Source of the DNA: Maribacter sp. PR1
GTDB taxonomy: Bacteria; Bacteroidota; Bacteroidia; Flavobacteriales; Flavobacteriaceae
NCBI RefSeq assembly: GCF_028464145.1
Contig: NZ_JAQPCG010000003.1
Span: 434,001 to 498,000, forward strand
DNA: 64,000 nucleotides
Reading direction: 5' to 3'
Shown here: in pieces, positions 44,502-53,078 of the stretch
Layout: each line of letters begins with the position of its first letter
Position numbering within the stretch: position 1 is the stretch's first letter
Position numbers and translations under genes: made by a program
Notes under the pieces: generated by a model
Told to the model about the DNA's origin: nothing
Seen by the model: the letters and a program-made list of their open reading frames with translations, nothing else
Database searches by the model: none

Positions 44502-44506
44502 TTTGA
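44502..44506. repeat. Target-site duplication TTTGA (right copy)
   Basis: The five bases are identical to 26171-26175 at the other side of the transposon. They lie immediately outside the right inverted repeat and inside the cusA reading frame. Confidence 0.9.
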
Positions 44507-45502
44507 GGGAAGTCCCGCACTTAATTCGTTGATCTGTTCCTTTACATTATTGATGACTTCCAAAGGGTTGGCACCGTAGCGAGCGACAACCACACCGCCT
44601 ACAACTTCGGCACCTTCTTTGTCTAATATCCCACGTCTGGTAGCCGGACCTAAATGGACATTGCCCACATCCTTAATTCTGATGGAGGTGAAATTTTCGG
44701 AATCGACTACGGCATTTTCGATATCTGAAATGGATTTTACATAACCCAGACCGCGTACCAGGTATTCGGCCTTGTTCATTTCCAAGGTCTGTGCACCAAT
44801 ATCCTGATTGCTTTCCTTGACCGCCTTTACGATATCGGCCAGACCGATATTATACTGCCGCATCTTTTCGGGGTAAACATCTACCTGATATTCCTGAACA
44901 TAACCGCCTATGGATGCCACTTCCGATACGCCGCTTGCAGAAGAGAGTGCATATTTTACGTAATAGTCCTGTATGCTGCGAAGTTCCTGCAAATCCCATC
45001 CGCCCGTTACATTTCCATCTTTATCACGACCTTCGAGGGTGTACCAGAAAATCTGACCCAATCCCGTAGCATCCGGACCCAAGGCGGGATTCACACCATC
45101 GGGCAATAGACCACTTGGAAGAGAATTTAGCTTTTCAAGGATGCGGCTACGCGACCAGTAGAATTCGATATCCTCTTCAAAAATGATATAGATGCTCGAA
45201 AACCCGAACATCGAGGAACTGCGGATGGTCTTAACACCCGGAATCCCTAACAGGGATGTGGTAAGCGGATAGGTAATCTGATCCTCGATGTCCTGTGGGG
45301 AACGCCCTTGCCATTTGGTAAAAACAATCTGTTGGTTTTCGCCGATATCGGGTATGGCATCCACGGCTACAGGGTCGCTGGGCAATAATCCTGTTTCCCA
45401 ACTAAATGGTGCGTTGACGATGCCCCAGCCCACAAATAGGGCGAGCATCAAAACTGCAACTAGCTTGTTTTCGATAAGAAATTTTATGCTTTTATTCAGC
45501 AT
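44502..45502 (-). pseudogene. cusA: cusA 5' part (RND heavy-metal pump), split by transposon
   Basis: This is the first 333 residues of the CusA/CzcA pump. It begins M-L-N-K-S-I-K-F-L-I-E-N-K with the first transmembrane helix and the PN1 porter domain, including D-I-E-D-Q-I-T-Y-P-L and S-S-M-F-G-F-S-S-I-Y. Read-through into the transposon adds L-P-S-K-A and then a stop (TAG at 44496-44498). The product is truncated and cannot pump. Promoters upstream (45503-45621 or further) would normally drive the whole copper operon, so the insertion may also have polar effects on tolC and the genes downstream. Confidence 0.95.
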
Positions 45503-45514
45503 ATTGGATGATAA

Positions 45515-45618
45515 TTAGACAGTTATACAAAGGGATTGTCTTGCGGCATTCTGAAAATAGAACACAACAAAACGAGCCCAAAACGGAAGTACCGAAGGGC
45601 AAATAATTTACTGTCTAA
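45515..45618. repeat. Short inverted repeat upstream of cusA
   Basis: TTAGACAGT at 45515-45523 and its complement ACTGTCTAA at 45610-45618 bracket about 86 bp between cusA and the HYC_CC_PP gene. The flanking bases partly match as well. It could be a small relic element or a regulatory structure of the copper operon. The enclosed sequence also contains the right copy of a 14-bp direct repeat. No gene is seen in this gap. Confidence 0.35.
45545..45558. repeat. 14-bp direct repeat flanking copper operon (right copy)
   Basis: This is the second copy of GGCATTCTGAAAAT, lying between the cusA start (45502) and the HYC_CC_PP gene. It is in direct orientation with 12346-12359. Confidence 0.35.
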
Positions 45619-45621
45619 AAA

Positions 45622-46041
45622 TCAAATTAAATATGTCTCGTACAGGGTCTGCACGTCCCGTTCAATAAAGGGGGGTGAGTAATCCTTGAAGGGAACGATG
45701 TTTTCATCAAGTCCTTCAAAGAGATTGATATAGGTGTAGAAAAATGTGGCAACGAAAGTCTGTTGCTCGAATGTCAGTTTGTTGAATGAAGTTTTTAGAT
45801 CGTCTTGTCCTTCCTTGACAATCTGTTGGTCGGTACAACAAGATTTTTCGGTCATCGAAGGATTTTCACAGCTTTTGGCCGGCTGTGCTTTTTCCATCCC
45901 ACAACCTTCGGCTTTTGTAAAAAGACTAAAATCGACCAGAGAGTCCCCACAATAGTGCATATCCACCGTAAACGACATTGTAGTGAACAACACCACAAAT
46001 GCCATCAAAACGGATAATATTTTATGGAAAACCTTTTTCAT
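45622..46041 (-). CDS. HYC_CC_PP family protein
   Basis: This is a 139-residue protein with an N-terminal signal or anchor helix (about residues 8-26), an H-Y-C motif, a Cys-rich middle (C-G-M, S-C-E-N-P, S-C-C-T-D) and a Pro-Pro motif (S-P-P-F) near the C terminus. These are the features that name the HYC_CC_PP family, usually found with heavy-metal efflux genes in Bacteroidota. It may bind Cu(I) or other thiophilic metals (inference). It lies 119 bp upstream of cusA on the same strand and may be the first gene of the copper operon. Confidence 0.85.
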   Translation of the reverse strand: MKKVFHKILSVLMAFVVLFTTMSFTVDMHYCGDSLVDFSLFTKAEGCGMEKAQPAKSCENPSMTEKSCCTDQQIVKEGQDDLKTSFNKLTFEQQTFVATFFYTYINLFEGLDENIVPFKDYSPPFIERDVQTLYETYLI

Positions 46042-46118
46042 CGATGTAAAATTACAAAATTTTAACAGTTCTTATTGTGATTAACAGAACTTTAATTTCA
46101 GGGTTTCTGCATTCTGCG

Positions 46119-47231
46119 CTATTTCCATTTACCCAAAACAATGAGCAATCGTTTTAATTGTAGCAGTTGATTTTCATTTTTAAAATGTTCGTGAGCCAAC
46201 ATTGTTTTTAGTTGAGCAGTCGCTTTTTCTGAAGGAAATCCTGAAGTCTCGCAAAGTTTGTGAAACTTTTGCATTTCTTCAAGCTTAAACTTTGCTTTTT
46301 CAACAAATCGTTCGGCATTGTCATCCTCTTCATAGCTTGATTGAATCTCGAAATGTCTTTCAATCGTTCCCGGCTTGCCAATTATTAATTTTTCCGCATT
46401 ACTCTGGATAATTGCGTTCGTAGTAAAAACGTAATCCCTATCATGAACCATTCTATTAATTCTTGTCTGACCATCGGCTATATTATTGGGAAAGATTTCC
46501 AGATAATATTTTGTGTCCAAAGGCAAGGTTATTACCGAATCGGGATTGAACAGACCTTCGAATCGTGTTGAATTCATGCCACGTATCGAAAGGGGATTAT
46601 CGCAAGTAATCAATGGCGCATTGGCATCATTTATTTGATGTACATTTATGGTGCAATCATATTTGAAGTCCACAAATTCTTTCCATCTTTCCAGATGATT
46701 GACTATGAATTTTAGTCTATTGCGCTCTTTGAATTCGTGTCTAACTTTATCAATGTCTTTTTTATTGAATTCGTATTTTTCCTCTTCAAATGAGAACTTT
46801 ACATCGCCATTAGCATCAGCATAGAGCAACATCCTATCTAAAATCTGGTCAGTGAACGCATTCTGATGATTAAGAACTTTCGGGGTGCGGAAGTAGAGCG
46901 ATAGGCAAACGTATAATACCTGTCTTTTTTGTTCAGGTGTCAGAACTATTGTCTTTTCATCTACCAGCAGAGCATATATCTTTGGAAATTCTGAATCTAC
47001 GTGTTCAGCGTAATGAAGTTCCAAAGCATATTTCTTATCGACCTCTGCATTGGGAATAGTATAGAGGTTTTTTTTGAAGCAGATGCTTTTCGTGCTGATG
47101 TATTCTAAAAGAAATTCGTCTTCTAGTTTGTAGGCATCCACGAAATAGTTTCCGTTTTTACCCTCAACACCAAAATTTTTAAGGTAGGAGCGAGGGATAT
47201 AATGCTGTTTTATTGGTTCATTTTTAGGCAT
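46119..47231 (-). CDS. DUF4238 domain protein
   Basis: This is a 370-residue protein opening with H-Y-I-P-R-S-Y-L-K-N-F, the hallmark of DUF4238. A helical core and C-D-N-P-L-S in the middle (about residue 200) follow. DUF4238 proteins are scattered in bacterial accessory regions and the function is unknown. It has no metal-binding motif and stands apart from the metal genes on both sides (77 and 30 bp), so it looks like a separate cargo gene. A defence or nuclease role has been suggested for such orphan genes but cannot be read from the sequence. Confidence 0.85.
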   Translation of the reverse strand: MPKNEPIKQHYIPRSYLKNFGVEGKNGNYFVDAYKLEDEFLLEYISTKSICFKKNLYTIPNAEVDKKYALELHYAEHVDSEFPKIYALLVDEKTIVLTPEQKRQVLYVCLSLYFRTPKVLNHQNAFTDQILDRMLLYADANGDVKFSFEEEKYEFNKKDIDKVRHEFKERNRLKFIVNHLERWKEFVDFKYDCTINVHQINDANAPLITCDNPLSIRGMNSTRFEGLFNPDSVITLPLDTKYYLEIFPNNIADGQTRINRMVHDRDYVFTTNAIIQSNAEKLIIGKPGTIERHFEIQSSYEEDDNAERFVEKAKFKLEEMQKFHKLCETSGFPSEKATAQLKTMLAHEHFKNENQLLQLKRLLIVLGKWK

Positions 47232-47261
47232 AATGGAATATAGTATTTCTTTTATAATATA

Positions 47262-49226
47262 TCATTCCCACTTCTTTTTCTGCAACCGCACCGCATTAAA
47301 AATAGCCAGCAATGCAACCCCAACATCTGCAAAAACAGCTTCCCACATTGTTGCTAAACCACCTGCGCCGAGAATAAGAACGATAACTTTCACTCCAAAT
47401 GCCAAACCAATATTCTGCCAAACAATCTTACGCGTTGAGCGTCCAATTTTAATCGCTCTTGCTATTTTGCTTGGTTGGTCGGTCTGGATGATAACATCTG
47501 CTGTTTCTATTGCCACGTCGCTGCCCAAGCCTCCCATTGCGATACCTACATCACTTGCCGCAAGCACCGGTGCATCATTGATGCCGTCGCCAATAAATGC
47601 AACTTTGGTATTGGGTTGCTTTTTCAACGTTTCCACTTCGTTAAGCTTATCTTCTGGTAGCAAACCCCCTTTTGCCCAATCGATTTTCAATTCTTTTGCG
47701 GTCTTTTGAGTTATGGAATCCTTATCGCCGGAGAGCATAATAATCTTGGAAATACCCGATTCCCTAATTTGCTTTATGGCCTGATGCGCATCTTCCTTCA
47801 GTTCATCGGCAATGGTCACGTAGCCTGCAAATTTTCCGTCATTGGCGACCATGACGATAGACTCAACAATACTATCGGTTTCAGAGGGAACGTCTATTCC
47901 GTTTGCGGTCATCAGAGCCTTGTTGCCGACCAACACGGTCTTTCCGTTGACCGTACCTTTTAAACCTTTTCCGGCTACTTCTGAAACTTCGGTCGCTTCA
48001 AAATCCGCACCGTCTGCCTTGTATTCCAAAATTGCTTTGGCAATCGGATGGGTAGATTGTTCTTCCATGGCCATTAGGTACTGCATAAATTCAGCTTCGG
48101 TAAAAGCCGAGCTGTTTACCACTTCCTTAATCTTAAATACCCCCTTGGTTACCGTTCCTGTTTTGTCCATTACAACGGTATTTACCTTGGTCATTGCATC
48201 GAGAAAAGATGCTCCTTTGAACAGAATCCCGTTTCGAGATGCCGCACCCAAACCACCGAAATAACCCAATGGAATCGAAATGACCAATGCACAGGGACAC
48301 GAAATCACGAGAAATATCAATGCTCTATACAGCCAATCCCTAAACACATAATCATCAACAAAAAAGTAGGGCAAGAATGTTAGACCGATAGCTAGGAAAA
48401 CAACGATAGGTGTATAAATCCGTGCAAACTTTCGGATAAACAATTCTGTCTTTGATTTTCGTGCCGTTGCATTTTGTACCATATCGAGAATACGCGCAAT
48501 GGAACTGTCCTTGAATTCCTTGGTCGTTTCCACTTCGATAACACCATCGAGGTTGATGCTACCTGCAAAGACCTTTTCATTCTTTGCAATGGTATCGGGT
48601 TTGCTTTCTCCGGTCAACGCCGCAGTATTAAACGAGCCTTTTTCCGAAAGTAGGATGCCATCAAGCGGTACTTTCTCGCCGACACGTACCTGAATTTTCT
48701 CGCCAATGAAAACAGTTTCCGGATTAACTGAAACAAAGTCACCATCACGATGTACCAGTGCTTCATTGGGGCGTACGTCGAGCAAAGCCTTGATGTTTCC
48801 CTTGGCACGGTTGACGGCGGCATTCTGGAACAGTTCGCCTACGGCATAGAACAACATCACGGCCACACCTTCGGGATATTCACCTATGGCAAAAGCCCCC
48901 AAAGTGGCAATAGACATCAAGAAAAATTCCGTGAAGAAGTCGCCGTTTTTTATACTTTTCCAGCCTTCAATAATAACGGGAAACCCAACAGGAATATAGG
49001 CTACAACATACCAAAGAATACGAATCCAACCCGTGAAAGATGGGAAGGCATCGAAAAAATCGATGGCAATACCCACAATCAGCATTACAAAGCTAAAAAT
49101 AGCAGGTAGGTAGGTTCTAAATTTTGATGCCTTTTCCGGACTACTGTGGTTATGGCCATCATCGTGGCTGTGTTCGCCAGAATGTTTCCGGGTATCGATA
49201 TCCCTAAGATTTTGTTTTTTCTTCAT
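47262..49226 (-). CDS. Zn/Cd/Co-type heavy-metal P1B ATPase (copy A)
   Basis: This is a 654-residue P1B ATPase from the ATG at 49226; the frame extends to 49277 but overlaps the upstream relic. It has a His-rich N terminus (H-S-G-E-H-S-H-D-D-G-H-N-H) in place of an HMA domain. Transmembrane helices, CPCALVISIP (about residue 312), DKTGT (about 354), T-H-P-I-A-K-A and GDGINDAPVL follow. The CPC motif with a Lys in the following segment (A-F-G-V-K) suggests a Zn/Cd/Pb (P1B-2) exporter. It is nearly identical to the ATPase at 56965-58899, which points to duplication inside the island. Confidence 0.93.
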   Translation of the reverse strand: MKKKQNLRDIDTRKHSGEHSHDDGHNHSSPEKASKFRTYLPAIFSFVMLIVGIAIDFFDAFPSFTGWIRILWYVVAYIPVGFPVIIEGWKSIKNGDFFTEFFLMSIATLGAFAIGEYPEGVAVMLFYAVGELFQNAAVNRAKGNIKALLDVRPNEALVHRDGDFVSVNPETVFIGEKIQVRVGEKVPLDGILLSEKGSFNTAALTGESKPDTIAKNEKVFAGSINLDGVIEVETTKEFKDSSIARILDMVQNATARKSKTELFIRKFARIYTPIVVFLAIGLTFLPYFFVDDYVFRDWLYRALIFLVISCPCALVISIPLGYFGGLGAASRNGILFKGASFLDAMTKVNTVVMDKTGTVTKGVFKIKEVVNSSAFTEAEFMQYLMAMEEQSTHPIAKAILEYKADGADFEATEVSEVAGKGLKGTVNGKTVLVGNKALMTANGIDVPSETDSIVESIVMVANDGKFAGYVTIADELKEDAHQAIKQIRESGISKIIMLSGDKDSITQKTAKELKIDWAKGGLLPEDKLNEVETLKKQPNTKVAFIGDGINDAPVLAASDVGIAMGGLGSDVAIETADVIIQTDQPSKIARAIKIGRSTRKIVWQNIGLAFGVKVIVLILGAGGLATMWEAVFADVGVALLAIFNAVRLQKKKWE

Positions 49227-49236
49227 CGTGATTTTA

Positions 49237-49605
49237 TTATTCCAGACCTTGATAGGGTTTATATTCTTTGTCCCCAAATTCTTTTTCGATTTGCAGGGTG
49301 GTATGCGTTATTTCAAATTTATCGTGCAATTGTTCCCGGATGTCGTATATAAATTGGTCCTCGTGTCCATCGGGAACGACCAGATGGGTAGAAAGTGCCG
49401 TTTCCGTGGTACTCATTGCCCAGATATGTAAATCGTGTACTTCTTCGACCCCTTCGATATCCATTAGGAACTTTTCCACTTCATCTTCTGCAATCGAATC
49501 GCATTCAAAATAGCCAACATTGCAACACCAACATCTGCGAACACTGCTTCCCACATGGTAGCCAATCCACCTGCACCCAGAATGAGCACGATAATTTCGC
49601 ATAGT
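49237..49605 (-). pseudogene. Chimeric relic: ATPase 3' end joined to CDF transporter 3' end
   Basis: On the minus strand, 49605-49490 encodes in one frame the end of a P1B ATPase (I-V-L-I-L-G-A-G-G-L-A-T-M-W-E-A-V-F, then A-I-L-N-A-I-R-L-Q-K-M-K-W). From about 49500 a different frame encodes the end of a cation-diffusion facilitator (V-E-E-V-H-D-L-H-I-W-A-M-S, then L-Q-I-E-K-E-F-G). The change of frame occurs around GATGAAGTGGAAAA, which fits both genes, so the two were probably fused by a deletion at short homology. The 5' parts of both are gone. The piece ends 10 bp before copy A. Confidence 0.75.
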
Positions 49606-49649
49606 AAGCTATACCTAATATTTACTAGAGTATCACATAGGTAGAAAAG

Positions 49650-50492
49650 CTACTTAACTATCAGCAATGGGGCCTTGGAGGCATACAGCATTTTTTTTCT
49701 TAGCCCCTTTTTGAAAAGTGCCTCAAAAAATCCGTGTTCCCTGTAAAGCAAAACCAATAGGTCTATTGGGGTTTCAGTCAAAAATTCATCGATACCCTCT
49801 TCGGGTTTGTCTTCCTGGATAACTGTAAAGAACCATTGCTTAGGTACAAGAAGTTTGCCAAATCTTTCACGAATAAATGCTTTCTCCAGCACCCTTTCCT
49901 GTTTGTCCGCTATATGTACAAAGTGCAACTGTGCACTATAGTTTTCCAATAATCTGGACAATATTTCAAAATCTATTTTATAATCCGTACTATCCGTATC
50001 CACTGCGACCCCGATACGCCTATACGCAGTATAGCTGGCATCTTCAGGTACGGCCAGTACAGGACAAGGTGCCTTTTGTGTCACCTTTTCGGTAACGGTT
50101 CCAATAAAAATTTCATCAAATCCCGAAGCCGTACCCTTGGTACCCATAACGACAAGACTGGTATTCATTTCCTTAGCCAGGCTAGAAATCACATCGACCG
50201 TTGCCCCGAAACCGACCATTGCTTGAAATTCCAACTTGTCCAGTTCAGGAAAGCCTCTTAGAAACTTATCCAATTTTTCTTTATTGATTTTTTCTTGTGA
50301 TGCTGTGGTATCTGTTACATTGTGTGCCATAGTTGCCATCCCGATGGGCGTACCGGATGGATATGCCACTGAATAGGCGTGGACAAAAACCAGTTTTGAT
50401 TTCAATTTTTGTGCTAGCCCAATTGCGTAGCTCACCGCATTTTTTGAAACCTGTGTAAAATCTACAGGTATTAAAATTCCGTCATCTTTCAT
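49650..50492 (-). CDS. Universal stress protein, tandem UspA
   Basis: This is a 280-residue protein with two UspA folds. The first half ends in G-T-K-G-T-A-S-G-F-D-E-I-F-I-G-T-V-T, the ATP-binding pattern G-2X-G-9X-G-T. The second half (about residues 150-280) has no intact glycine motif, so only the first domain is expected to bind nucleotide. Tandem Usp proteins commonly answer stress or low energy; the target is unknown. It lies between the relic and small hypothetical genes. Confidence 0.9.
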   Translation of the reverse strand: MKDDGILIPVDFTQVSKNAVSYAIGLAQKLKSKLVFVHAYSVAYPSGTPIGMATMAHNVTDTTASQEKINKEKLDKFLRGFPELDKLEFQAMVGFGATVDVISSLAKEMNTSLVVMGTKGTASGFDEIFIGTVTEKVTQKAPCPVLAVPEDASYTAYRRIGVAVDTDSTDYKIDFEILSRLLENYSAQLHFVHIADKQERVLEKAFIRERFGKLLVPKQWFFTVIQEDKPEEGIDEFLTETPIDLLVLLYREHGFFEALFKKGLRKKMLYASKAPLLIVK

Positions 50493-50548
50493 ATCATTTT
50501 GTTTTTATTGATTTGACTCCATTAATCTTTCTTTTTAGGTTTAATTAT

Positions 50549-50731
50549 TCAATTGAAAAGTAGGTAAAAACCATATAGAATTGCATCTAGAAAGGCAATT
50601 GTCAGCACCGCAAGGAACATTGCCACAAAAACCAACAGGCAATACCCTTTCTCCTTTCTGGTTCTTACTTTCCTGTTTATTGAATTCCCCTTTTTTTCCT
50701 CTAGTCTCCGCTTTCTCCTTTCCCGTGACAT
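50549..50731 (-). CDS. Small membrane protein (60 aa), hypothetical
   Basis: This is a 60-residue protein with a highly basic N terminus (S-R-E-R-R-K-R-R-L-E-E-K-K) and one C-terminal transmembrane helix (about residues 30-58). The topology (basic inside, helix spanning) and the place in a run of close minus-strand genes make it a plausible real gene. No family is recognised. Confidence 0.45.
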   Translation of the reverse strand: MSRERRKRRLEEKKGNSINRKVRTRKEKGYCLLVFVAMFLAVLTIAFLDAILYGFYLLFN

Positions 50732-50767
50732 ATTATACTGTGCTTTACTAAAATCAACGCACCAATG

Positions 50768-50944
50768 CTATCCCCTAAGGTCATAAAACCATTCTTCTGC
50801 ACGTTTGATTCCCTCCGTAATGGCCTTCTCACGAGAATACCCATTCTCCTTTACCAATTCTTGTGCAATTTTGAGGGCCTTCTTCCGAACTGACGGCTGT
50901 AGGCCATCAAGTTTTGTTTTGAAATCTTCAAATGTCCAGTCCAT
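50768..50944 (-). CDS. Small helical protein (58 aa), pair member 1
   Basis: This 58-codon gene is not normally picked up because of its size. It begins M-D-W-T-F-E-D-F-K-T-K-L and ends G-I-K-R-A-E-E-W-F. It is predicted all alpha-helix. The closing segment (S-R-E-K-A-I-T-E-G-I-K-R-A-E) resembles the end of its neighbour (S-K-E-E-A-L-E-R-G-I-V-K-A-E), which starts 15 bp upstream of it. The two are therefore probably paralogues and in one transcript. Function unknown; they may be small stress proteins. Confidence 0.55.
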   Translation of the reverse strand: MDWTFEDFKTKLDGLQPSVRKKALKIAQELVKENGYSREKAITEGIKRAEEWFYDLRG

Positions 50945-50958
50945 ATTGTATACTTTTT

Positions 50959-51132
50959 TTAGAGCTTTCGCCCTTCCATCTCTGCTTTTACAATGCCGCG
51001 TTCAAGGGCTTCCTCCTTGGAGCATTGGTTTGTCGTATAGTATTCTTCAGCATACTTTACGGCCAATTTGTGGATGTTTTCATCCAGCATATTGAGCCTC
51101 ATCGAGCAATCTTTAAAAAGTTCGTCTTTCAT
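50959..51132 (-). CDS. Small helical protein (57 aa), pair member 2
   Basis: This 57-codon gene begins M-K-D-E-L-F-K-D-C-S-M-R-L-N-M. It has one Cys near each end of the first helix (C9, C37) and a helical tail E-E-A-L-E-R-G-I-V-K-A-E. It is 3 bp downstream of the antiporter gene and 14 bp upstream of its paralogue, all on the minus strand. The shared tail motif and tight spacing support both as real genes. Confidence 0.55.
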   Translation of the reverse strand: MKDELFKDCSMRLNMLDENIHKLAVKYAEEYYTTNQCSKEEALERGIVKAEMEGRKL

Positions 51133-51135
51133 CTA

Positions 51136-52134
51136 TCAAAAAAGTTTCAACACGTAAAAAACCATGACCAATAAATAAACTATATATGCCGCATCAAATA
51201 CAAAAATCTGCCAACGAGAGAAACCGTGCAGTTCCTTGCTTTGGTGCACAAATAGTGTGTAAAGCAGCGGCATAAGCCCGACAAAGGCCATGTTGACCCA
51301 GAACAGTTCAAAGTCCTCAATGGGGGTGGTTACCAAAGCCAGCGGAAAAAATGCCACCGTCATCGTTACGGCATTGTCTGCAATAACACTGGTGGTGCCC
51401 GCTGTCACCTCGCCCCCTTTTACCACGCTCCAGGTCTTGAATATTTCCGGTGCCGTGGTCATTATGCCCGTGATGAAAAGGCCTCCCACGATTTCAGAAA
51501 TATTTAGGGCAGAAACAATATTTTCGGTCGCCTTCACTATGAAAAAAGCGCCAACTGCTATCGCAAAGGCCCCGGCAATCGATAACCAGACCTGTTTTTT
51601 GTTCCATTCTACTTTTTTGCCCTTTTCCTTGCCTTTTATGATTGCGTGGGTCAAGAACGCAGCATAGGCCGCCAGCATAATCCACCCGTCCACATGTTGC
51701 AGGCCACGCCAGGGCTTTGGCAGAGTTAAAATGGCCACAAGGGCGATAATGCCCAGATAAGGAAGGGACAGTACGGAAACCGAACGTTTGTTCAACGCCA
51801 GAATGTTTTTATCAAGATGTTCTTGATGTTCCTTGTTGTTCTTGAATTGTTTCCTGGAAGCAAAATAAGCTATGGTCACCATCAAGGGAATGGAAATAAT
51901 ATTGGAACCCAATAAGTTGCCCAGGCCAATATCGGAAACGTCCCGTGCCGCACTGGTTATATTGATGGCAACTTCAGGACTGGCCGTTACAAGGGCAAGA
52001 AAAGCGGCTCCAGCGGATGCGGTAAGCCCCCATTGCTTGCGGAGCAACTTTAAAGGAGTCAACAATCGATCCGCACCCCAGTGTGCTGCCCAGGCCGCTA
52101 GGCCCAAAACGAGTACCCATGGCCATATGTTCAT
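51136..52134 (-). CDS. Sodium/calcium-exchanger family antiporter
   Basis: This is a 332-residue membrane protein with ten or so hydrophobic helices and two inverted halves. The first half contains G-A-A-F-L-A-L-V-T-A-S-P-E-V-A-I-N-I, the second G-I-M-T-T-A-P-E-I-F-K-T-W. These are the alpha-repeat signatures of the Ca2+:cation antiporter family (a G-T-S-x-P-E-type core). The exported ion is unknown; in this context it may be a divalent metal. It overlaps the upstream CDF gene by 4 bp (ATGA). Confidence 0.88.
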   Translation of the reverse strand: MNIWPWVLVLGLAAWAAHWGADRLLTPLKLLRKQWGLTASAGAAFLALVTASPEVAINITSAARDVSDIGLGNLLGSNIISIPLMVTIAYFASRKQFKNNKEHQEHLDKNILALNKRSVSVLSLPYLGIIALVAILTLPKPWRGLQHVDGWIMLAAYAAFLTHAIIKGKEKGKKVEWNKKQVWLSIAGAFAIAVGAFFIVKATENIVSALNISEIVGGLFITGIMTTAPEIFKTWSVVKGGEVTAGTTSVIADNAVTMTVAFFPLALVTTPIEDFELFWVNMAFVGLMPLLYTLFVHQSKELHGFSRWQIFVFDAAYIVYLLVMVFYVLKLF

Positions 52135-53042
52135 AATTCTGTCATTTTAACATTTCTCTCTTTGCTAGGTTCGATATGGATGTGCACGTCAAGTATCTCG
52201 GAATATGACCTGAACAATCTCTCCTTTACTTTGTGTGCAATATCATGGCCCTCGGTCACAGTTAATTCCCCATCGATCCAAATATGCATATCGATATGAA
52301 AGGCCGTTCCCATCTTTCGGGAATGGCAGCGCTCTACCCTTACCACTTCAGGAACGGCTTCGGCCAGTCGGATAACCTCATTTCGAAATTCAGGCTCAAC
52401 AGCTTCGTCCAGCAACTCCCTTACCGATGACCTAGCTATTTTATAGGCATTGAACAGAATAATGCCCGCTGCAATGAGTGCCGCGAAATCATCCGCTATC
52501 TCAAACCCTTCGCCACCGATCAATGCTATGGAAATCCCTATAAAAGCGGCTATCGACGTAATGGCATCACTCCTATGGTGAAATGCATCGGCCTTGACGG
52601 CCGAACTATTGATTTCATCACCTGTTTTCATGACATAGCGATACAACGCCTCTTTCGTGAGGACAACAAATACCAGTATGAAGAGTGTGAAGGGTGCAGG
52701 AGTTTTGTGGGGTACCAGAATATGGTCGATGCTGTCCCTTATAATTATACCACCTGCAATGGTTAGGGCTATGGCAATACCCACCGCCACCAGGGCCTCT
52801 ATCTTACCGTGTCCGTAGGGATGGTTTTCATCCGGTGGCCTTGACGACCATCTCAACCCGGCCCATAATAGTGCGGATGTCAACACATCCGCTCCGGATT
52901 CGATCGCATCGGCAATAAGGGCATAAGAATGCCCGAACACCCCGCCCAAACCTTTAATCAATGCCAATAATGCACTGATCAAAATACCTACGAGGGTAGT
53001 TTTGAGTCCTATTCGGGATATGGCATTTGGATTCCTTTCCAA
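52131..53042 (-). CDS. Cation diffusion facilitator (CDF) transporter
   Basis: This is a 303-residue CDF transporter with six hydrophobic helices. The metal site motifs are A-D-A-I-E-S-G-A-D in helix II and H-H-R-S-D-A in helix V. A cytoplasmic C-terminal dimer domain (about 215-295, with H-I-D-M-H-I-W and V-H-I-H-I-E) follows. The start is TTG at 53042, as no ATG fits in frame. It exports Zn2+, Fe2+ or related ions in exchange for protons. It overlaps the antiporter gene by 4 bp. Confidence 0.9.
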   Translation of the reverse strand: MERNPNAISRIGLKTTLVGILISALLALIKGLGGVFGHSYALIADAIESGADVLTSALLWAGLRWSSRPPDENHPYGHGKIEALVAVGIAIALTIAGGIIIRDSIDHILVPHKTPAPFTLFILVFVVLTKEALYRYVMKTGDEINSSAVKADAFHHRSDAITSIAAFIGISIALIGGEGFEIADDFAALIAAGIILFNAYKIARSSVRELLDEAVEPEFRNEVIRLAEAVPEVVRVERCHSRKMGTAFHIDMHIWIDGELTVTEGHDIAHKVKERLFRSYSEILDVHIHIEPSKERNVKMTEL

Positions 53043-53078
53043 AATCTTTCTTTTGCTATTTCTTTTCTTCCCAATACG

